Assembly: GCA_016214375.1 (NCBI GenBank)
Contig: JACROQ010000042.1
Location: 1-9,459 of the forward strand
Length of the DNA: 9,459 nucleotides
Origin: Nitrospirota bacterium
Lineage (GTDB): Bacteria > Nitrospirota > 9FT-COMBO-42-15 > HDB-SIOI813
Direction of reading: 5' to 3'
The position numbers and the translations under genes were made by a program. A model generated the notes under the pieces. The model was not told the origin of the DNA. It saw nothing but the letters and a program-made list of their open reading frames with translations, and searched no databases. Positions 5,834 through 9,459 of the stretch are shown piece after piece; the stretch's first letter is position 1; every line of letters begins with the position of its first letter.

Positions 5834-6616
5834 ATGATCCCTCTCATCCCCGTAAAAAAGATCATGAGCAGGCAGATTGCGGCCATAGATGCCGGTGCGC
5901 CTATTGTCGCTGCGGCCAAAACCATGAAAGAACTCAAAACCGGAAGCCTTTTAGTCAAGCGGAGTGAGGACCTGGTTGGTATTGTCACCGACGTGGATAT
6001 GACCAGAAAGGTTTTGGCAGAGGGTGTTGATCAGCACAAAACACCGGTTGAACAGGTCATGAGTTCCCCCTTCTATACCATTGATGCAGAGGACTCCGTG
6101 GCAAAGGCCAATGGATTGATGACCCAGTATAATGTGCGCCACCTCGTAGTCACAGAAAACGGCATCCCGGCAGGGGTTATATCCGCAAGAGACATCCTGG
6201 AACCAATGTACGAAGAGGAGGGGGGGATCCCATTCTGGCCCAACCATGCCCTGAAGGAGATCGCGGCCGCATTTCTCATCATTGGACTGCTTGCAACCCT
6301 CACCCTGTTGTCTCCGGCACCCATGCATCCAAAGGCGGATATTCTCACTACCCCGGAGCACATCAAGCCGGAGTGGTTCTTTCTGGCGGCATATCAGATC
6401 CTAAAGAGCGCGGAGATCTTAAGATTCCTGGGGGCCTGGGCCCCTAAGGTGATAGGGATACTCCTTGAGATCTTGTTTGTCATACTCCTGTTTGCAGTCC
6501 CCTTCATTGATAAAAACCCGGATAGGGCCTATAGAAAACGGCCCATAGCCATCGGAATAGGTATACTTTTTTTGCTTCTCTTTGTCCTGTTTACGGTCTG
6601 GGGGCATATATCCTAA
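5834..6616 (+). CDS. CBS-pair/cytochrome b C-terminal (subunit IV-like) fusion protein
   Basis: The protein has 260 residues in two parts. Residues about 8-124 are a tandem CBS pair (Bateman module), with GIVTDVDMTRKV (Thr52..Asp55) and GVISARDI (Ser117..Asp120) fitting the T/S-x-x-D ribose-binding signature, so adenine nucleotide binding is plausible. Residues 131-260 match the C-terminal part of cytochrome b or subunit IV of b6f-type complexes: IPFWPNHALKE, a helix at about 140-160, the Qo-site PEWY equivalent as PEWF (179-182, Glu180 kept, Tyr to Phe), a helix at 203-224, FIDKNPDRAYRKRP, and a helix at 236-257. The haem-ligating N-terminal half of cytochrome b is absent and must come from another gene if a complex forms. 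There is no clear Shine-Dalgarno before ATG 5834, an in-frame TAA lies just upstream (5828-5830), and a later ATG (5864) is no better. The cytochrome c gene follows, separated almost only by repeat copy 2. Confidence 0.85.
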   Translation: MIPLIPVKKIMSRQIAAIDAGAPIVAAAKTMKELKTGSLLVKRSEDLVGIVTDVDMTRKVLAEGVDQHKTPVEQVMSSPFYTIDAEDSVAKANGLMTQYNVRHLVVTENGIPAGVISARDILEPMYEEEGGIPFWPNHALKEIAAAFLIIGLLATLTLLSPAPMHPKADILTTPEHIKPEWFFLAAYQILKSAEILRFLGAWAPKVIGILLEILFVILLFAVPFIDKNPDRAYRKRPIAIGIGILFLLLFVLFTVWGHIS

Positions 6617-6622
6617 ACCATG

Positions 6623-6779
6623 ATTGACGGCTTCGTAAAAAGTCCATCTGCGGCGTTGCGCTGCATCCTTCGTCTTTGCGGCGTACCTAAAAAGTACGCC
6701 TCATTCCTCAGGATTTGCGCGCCTTGCATATGGACTTTTTACGAAGCCGTCCACTGTCGAGACTTTTTACGAGGCTGTC
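6623..6779 (+). repeat. MITE-like palindromic repeat, copy 2
   Basis: This is a 157-base direct copy of 5655-5811. Its terminal arms are a perfect 22-bp inverted repeat, 6626-6647 against 6730-6751 (GACGGCTTCGTAAAAAGTCC and complement). Near the centre, GGCGTAC (6680-6686) pairs with GTACGCC (6694-6700), making the unit a long hairpin. A second right-arm copy ends the element at 6779, and the next base is the A of the cytochrome c ATG. It fills all but six bases of the gap between the two redox genes. Where copy 1 has T in the left arm and A in the right, copy 2 has C and G, so pairing is preserved. Confidence 0.9.
6771..6774 (+). promoter_or_regulatory. Ribosome-binding site located inside repeat copy 2
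   Basis: GAGG lies five bases before the ATG at 6780, a normal spacing, and falls within the last nine bases of the repeat. Copy 1 reads GAGA at the equivalent place, so the one-base difference strengthens the match here. No other Shine-Dalgarno is available for this start. Confidence 0.5.
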
Positions 6780-7502
6780 ATGATTAACCGACTGCCGTGC
6801 CATTCATTAATTCCCTTGCTGTATCTATGGTTCGCCGTTATCCCCCTGATAGCCCTCAACATCAGTCACGCCGAATCCCCCGCAACTGAAACGGATGATC
6901 CCGTAGCACTCGGCCAGGAGATCTATAACCTGAAAGGCTGCAGCAGCTGTCATAAGATCGCAGGGGCCGGGGGGGACCTCGGTCCGGACCTCACAAACGA
7001 GGGAAATATCGTCTCCCACGATGCCGAGTGGCATAGACGGCACTTCACGGATCCGCCATCCTTAGTCCCAGGGTCAACCATGCCAAAACTGGGCTTAACA
7101 GAAAACGAACTGTCCGCCCTCACCGCATTTATGCTCAGCCTGCGGAGCGAGGATCTGCCCAAAGATATCGAAGGAGCGATAAAGATGGCCCATGAGAAGC
7201 TTGATGAGGCGAGAAAAGGGATCGATGAGATCAAAAAGAGCGGATTTAATGCAGATCACCTTGAGGTCAAATATGTCCAGGGGTGGACACACCTTGAGAC
7301 GATCAATAACATGATATACACACATAACCTGGCGTGGGTCTACAAAGAGACCGAGGAGGCCGTCAAAACAGCAAAAGAGATCTTACAGGAGGTCTTATCC
7401 TACAATAAAGAACTTGAACACAGGGTGATACAGACTGTTGTCTTAATCATATTAATTGTTATAATGGTAGTCCTTTTATTTATAAAACTTCTGAGGGTAT
7501 AG
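6780..7502 (+). CDS. Membrane-anchored mono-haem cytochrome c
   Basis: The protein has 240 residues. An N-terminal signal peptide (about 1-31, hydrophobic core LIPLLYLWFAVIPLIAL, likely cleavage after SHA) sends it across the membrane. One class I haem site follows, CSSCH (Cys54, Cys57, His58), with the typical GPDLTNEG segment and Met101 in STMPKLG as probable sixth ligand. The cytochrome domain ends near 121. Residues 127-212 are charged and probably helical, with HLETINNMIYTHNLAW holding two His residues of unknown role. A C-terminal helix (about 216-236) should anchor it, leaving the haem on the outer side. Given the preceding subunit IV-like gene, it is probably the cytochrome c partner of a bc-type complex; that is inferred from position. 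Its start codon touches the end of repeat copy 2. ubiU begins 31 bases after its stop. Confidence 0.88.
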   Translation: MINRLPCHSLIPLLYLWFAVIPLIALNISHAESPATETDDPVALGQEIYNLKGCSSCHKIAGAGGDLGPDLTNEGNIVSHDAEWHRRHFTDPPSLVPGSTMPKLGLTENELSALTAFMLSLRSEDLPKDIEGAIKMAHEKLDEARKGIDEIKKSGFNADHLEVKYVQGWTHLETINNMIYTHNLAWVYKETEEAVKTAKEILQEVLSYNKELEHRVIQTVVLIILIVIMVVLLFIKLLRV

Positions 7503-7533
7503 AGGATAAAGAGTCCAAGAGAAGGTCTGCGCT

Positions 7534-8538
7534 ATGAAAAAGGTGGAGATATGTGCCCCGGCCGGAAATCTGCCGTCACTCAAGGCTGCTGTAGATAATG
7601 GGGCTGATGCCGTATACATGGGGTTTTCAGGGGATACCAACCTGAGGAACTTCCCTGCCCTCAATTTCACCGAAGACGAGGTCCATAAGGCCATCCAATA
7701 TGCCCACAATAAAGAAAAGAAGGTCTTTATTACTGTCAACTCCTATCCCCAGGAGAAAGAGCTCCCCCTTGCCTACGAGGCCGTAGACAAGGCCTACAGT
7801 CTTGGCGCTGATGCAGTCATCGCCTCTGATATGGCGGTCTTATCCTATATTCAGGGAAGATATCCGGAAAAGAGGGTGCACCTCTCGGTTCAGGCAAGCG
7901 CCTCCAATGCAGAGACCATAGAATTCTACCGCAGGCACTTCGGGATAAAACGGGTCGTGCTGCCGAGGGTCCTTACCATTGACGAGATACGGGCACTGCG
8001 GGCGGAAACCAATGTGGAAATAGAGGTCTTTGCCTTGGGGCTTCTCTGTATTAACAGCGAAGGGCAGTGTTTTCTCTCCTCCTATATCACCAGTGAGTCT
8101 ATTAACACCTATGGGGCGTGCTCTCACCCTAAATTCATTGACTTTGTTGAAGAGGATGAGGGGGAGTTTAAAATATTATCCAACGGCGTGGTGTTGAATA
8201 AATACTCCCCGATGGAGGAGGTGGCATACCCCACGCCGTGTAAGGGGAGATACTATAATAAGGCTACGGGCCAGCTTCATAATGCCATACAGGACCCGGA
8301 ATCCCTCAATGTCCTTGAGATCCTGCCAGAGATCATCCAGGCAGGGGTGGATTCCATAAAGATTGAAGGGCGACAGCGCAGCAGGACTTATGTGGAACAG
8401 GTAGTCCGTGTCTTCCGGGAGGCGGTTGATAACTATTATGAAAGCGGAAGCTGCAGGGTATCCCCCTCTAAGGAACAACATCTTCAGTCCCTGTTCGAAG
8501 GCCTTGCACCCACCTATGGATGTTATAAGGGCAAATGA
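7534..8538 (+). CDS. ubiU: UbiU-like U32 family protein, oxygen-independent quinone hydroxylation
   Basis: The protein has 334 residues, close to E. coli UbiU (YhbU, 331). The opening MKKVEICAPAGNLPSLKAAV, the VSVQAS-like LSVQASASNAETI, RVVLPRVLTIDEI and SIKIEGRQRS are hallmarks of the UbiU branch of the U32 peptidase family. Four cysteines, 172, 179, 196 and 236, have spacings 7/17/40 against 7/17/39 in E. coli UbiU (169/176/193/232), where they bind a [4Fe-4S] cluster. In E. coli, UbiU acts with UbiV and UbiT in O2-independent ubiquinone synthesis. Whether the quinone here is ubiquinone is not shown, and ubiT is not in the window. A Shine-Dalgarno AAGG (7522-7525) is eight bases before the start. 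The stop overlaps the ubiV start (ATGA). Other U32 proteins modify tRNA or rRNA, but the cysteine pattern and pairing favour UbiU. Confidence 0.9.
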   Translation: MKKVEICAPAGNLPSLKAAVDNGADAVYMGFSGDTNLRNFPALNFTEDEVHKAIQYAHNKEKKVFITVNSYPQEKELPLAYEAVDKAYSLGADAVIASDMAVLSYIQGRYPEKRVHLSVQASASNAETIEFYRRHFGIKRVVLPRVLTIDEIRALRAETNVEIEVFALGLLCINSEGQCFLSSYITSESINTYGACSHPKFIDFVEEDEGEFKILSNGVVLNKYSPMEEVAYPTPCKGRYYNKATGQLHNAIQDPESLNVLEILPEIIQAGVDSIKIEGRQRSRTYVEQVVRVFREAVDNYYESGSCRVSPSKEQHLQSLFEGLAPTYGCYKGK

Positions 8539-9452
8539 AGGTCACCCTCGGGCCAATCCCATTTTTATGGGAAAAAGAAAGAATCCTCTCGTTCTATAAA
8601 GAGATATCAGAGACCCCTGTCTCTACCATCTATCTTGGGGAGGTAATATGCAGCAAACGCTCTGTCCTCGGGATCGATACGATAGAGGCCATTGCCCATA
8701 TGTTGAGCGATGCGGGGAAGGAGGTCGTGGTATCCACCCTGGGCCTGATCACACACAGGGATGAGTTGAATTTCATAGAGTCCCTCTGCAGGCTCCCCTT
8801 GAACATTGAGGTTAACAACATCGGGGTGCTCAATCTGTGTCCTGATAAATCCCGTGTGATAGGCGGTCCCCATCTCGCGATATACAATGCCCCTGCGGCA
8901 AAATTTCTTGCCGGTCTCGGCATCCAACGGATCGTTTTTATGCCTGAATTAAGTCAGCAGGCGATAGAATCTCTCTCTCTCTCTGTACCTTCAGTGGAAA
9001 AGGAGATCATCGCATTTGGGAATCTCCCTCTTGCCTTCTCCTGGAGGTGCTATACAGCGCGTGCGCTCAATCTATCAAGGACAAATTGTGCCATCGTCTG
9101 TAAAAAATATCCTTCGGGGATACCGCTTGAAACGATGGAGGGGATGGCCCTGTTCAATATCAACGGGACCCAGCTTATGAGCGAACAGAAGGTCTGCATG
9201 ATTGAGCAGATCGATATCTTAAGGACCTTGGGGATAGGGCATCTGCGGATCATCCCGCAGGAGTATCATACATTCGATATTGTGGAAATATTCAATAGGG
9301 TACTCACCGTGGACCTTTCTGTCCCGGCGGCCCTTGAGGCCCTGGAGAGGCTTGCGCCGGCAGGGGTCAGCAATGGCTGGTTCCATGGACGGGCAGGGTG
9401 GGAATATGTTGACGAAACATCTGCTAAAATTAGCGCCGCACCGGCTTCATAA
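8535..9452 (+). CDS. ubiV: UbiV-like U32 family protein, partner of UbiU
   Basis: The protein has 305 residues (E. coli UbiV/YhbV about 292). It starts MKVTLGPIPFLWEKERILSF, like the UbiV opening, followed by IYLGEVICSKR, VVSTLGLITHRDEL, FGNLPLAFSWRCYTARALN and CAIVCKKYPSG. Cysteines 39, 172, 185 and 189 match the E. coli UbiV cluster ligands (39/180/193/197), including the 13 and 4 residue spacings. It should form a heterodimer with UbiU and carry a second [4Fe-4S] cluster. Its ATG overlaps the ubiU TGA in an ATGA, with AAGGG just upstream, so translation is probably coupled. It ends seven bases before the window edge, so whatever follows (for example ubiT) is not visible. Confidence 0.9.
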   Translation: MKVTLGPIPFLWEKERILSFYKEISETPVSTIYLGEVICSKRSVLGIDTIEAIAHMLSDAGKEVVVSTLGLITHRDELNFIESLCRLPLNIEVNNIGVLNLCPDKSRVIGGPHLAIYNAPAAKFLAGLGIQRIVFMPELSQQAIESLSLSVPSVEKEIIAFGNLPLAFSWRCYTARALNLSRTNCAIVCKKYPSGIPLETMEGMALFNINGTQLMSEQKVCMIEQIDILRTLGIGHLRIIPQEYHTFDIVEIFNRVLTVDLSVPAALEALERLAPAGVSNGWFHGRAGWEYVDETSAKISAAPAS

Positions 9453-9459
9453 TTTTATA

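Noticed and set aside
5541..5837. 98-codon frame across the clpX end and repeat copy 1
   Set aside because: It overlaps the clpX 3' end out of frame and then reads the repeat; such repeat-derived frames are commonly annotated as hypothetical proteins but have no support.
5655..6779. CRISPR-like repeats
   Set aside because: Only two long palindromic copies separated by a gene; no regular spacers.

Overview
The window reads as a piece of chromosome, probably from a metagenome assembly, of an anaerobic or facultatively anaerobic Gram-negative bacterium. The Desulfobacterota/Geobacter-like or Nitrospirota area is my best guess. The basis is the tRNA-Leu/tig/clpP/clpX order, a split-type cytochrome b subunit with a c-type cytochrome, and dispersed palindromic repeats of a kind I associate with those groups. 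No rRNA or other taxonomic marker is present, so this placement is inference.

Layout. (1) Positions 1-502 are AT-richer mobile-DNA debris. The start of an IS1182-type transposase runs off the left edge on the minus strand. Next to it is the N-terminal stub of a gene that looks like a rolling-circle-type replication protein, apparently cut by that IS. Then comes the 3' half only of a tRNA-Lys(CTT), which begins at the anticodon loop and looks like the chromosomal-side attachment scar of an integrated element. (2) A perfect 29-bp inverted repeat (522-584) follows. (3) A minus-strand SLC13-type permease with two RCK_C/TrkA_C domains occupies 594-2378. (4) The proteostasis operon tig-clpP-clpX runs from about 2532 to 5625. 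It is preceded by a tRNA-Leu(TAG) that is cut inside its T stem and joined directly, in an open frame, to a trigger factor gene lacking its start codon and roughly its first dozen codons. This junction is either a real deletion or an assembly error. (5) A redox cluster follows: a CBS-CBS/cytochrome b C-terminal fusion, a membrane-anchored mono-heme cytochrome c, and an overlapping ubiU-ubiV pair. The ubiUV products carry all eight cysteines expected for their two [4Fe-4S] clusters. Two direct copies of a 157-bp palindromic, MITE-like repeat bracket the fusion gene, and the second copy ends at the base before the cytochrome c start codon.

How the parts work together. Trigger factor, ClpP and ClpX form a classic folding and protein-turnover unit. 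The CBS/cytochrome b fusion and the cytochrome c look like part of a bc-type quinol:cytochrome c oxidoreductase whose Rieske and haem-binding b6-like subunits are not in the window. UbiU and UbiV belong to oxygen-independent quinone-ring hydroxylation. Quinone synthesis and quinol oxidation may therefore be physically linked here, with the CBS pair offering a possible energy-charge input to the membrane subunit. The most unusual items are the CBS/cytochrome b fusion, the tRNA-Leu/tig junction, the anticodon-loop tRNA-Lys scar, and the repeat that appears to supply the cytochrome c ribosome-binding site.
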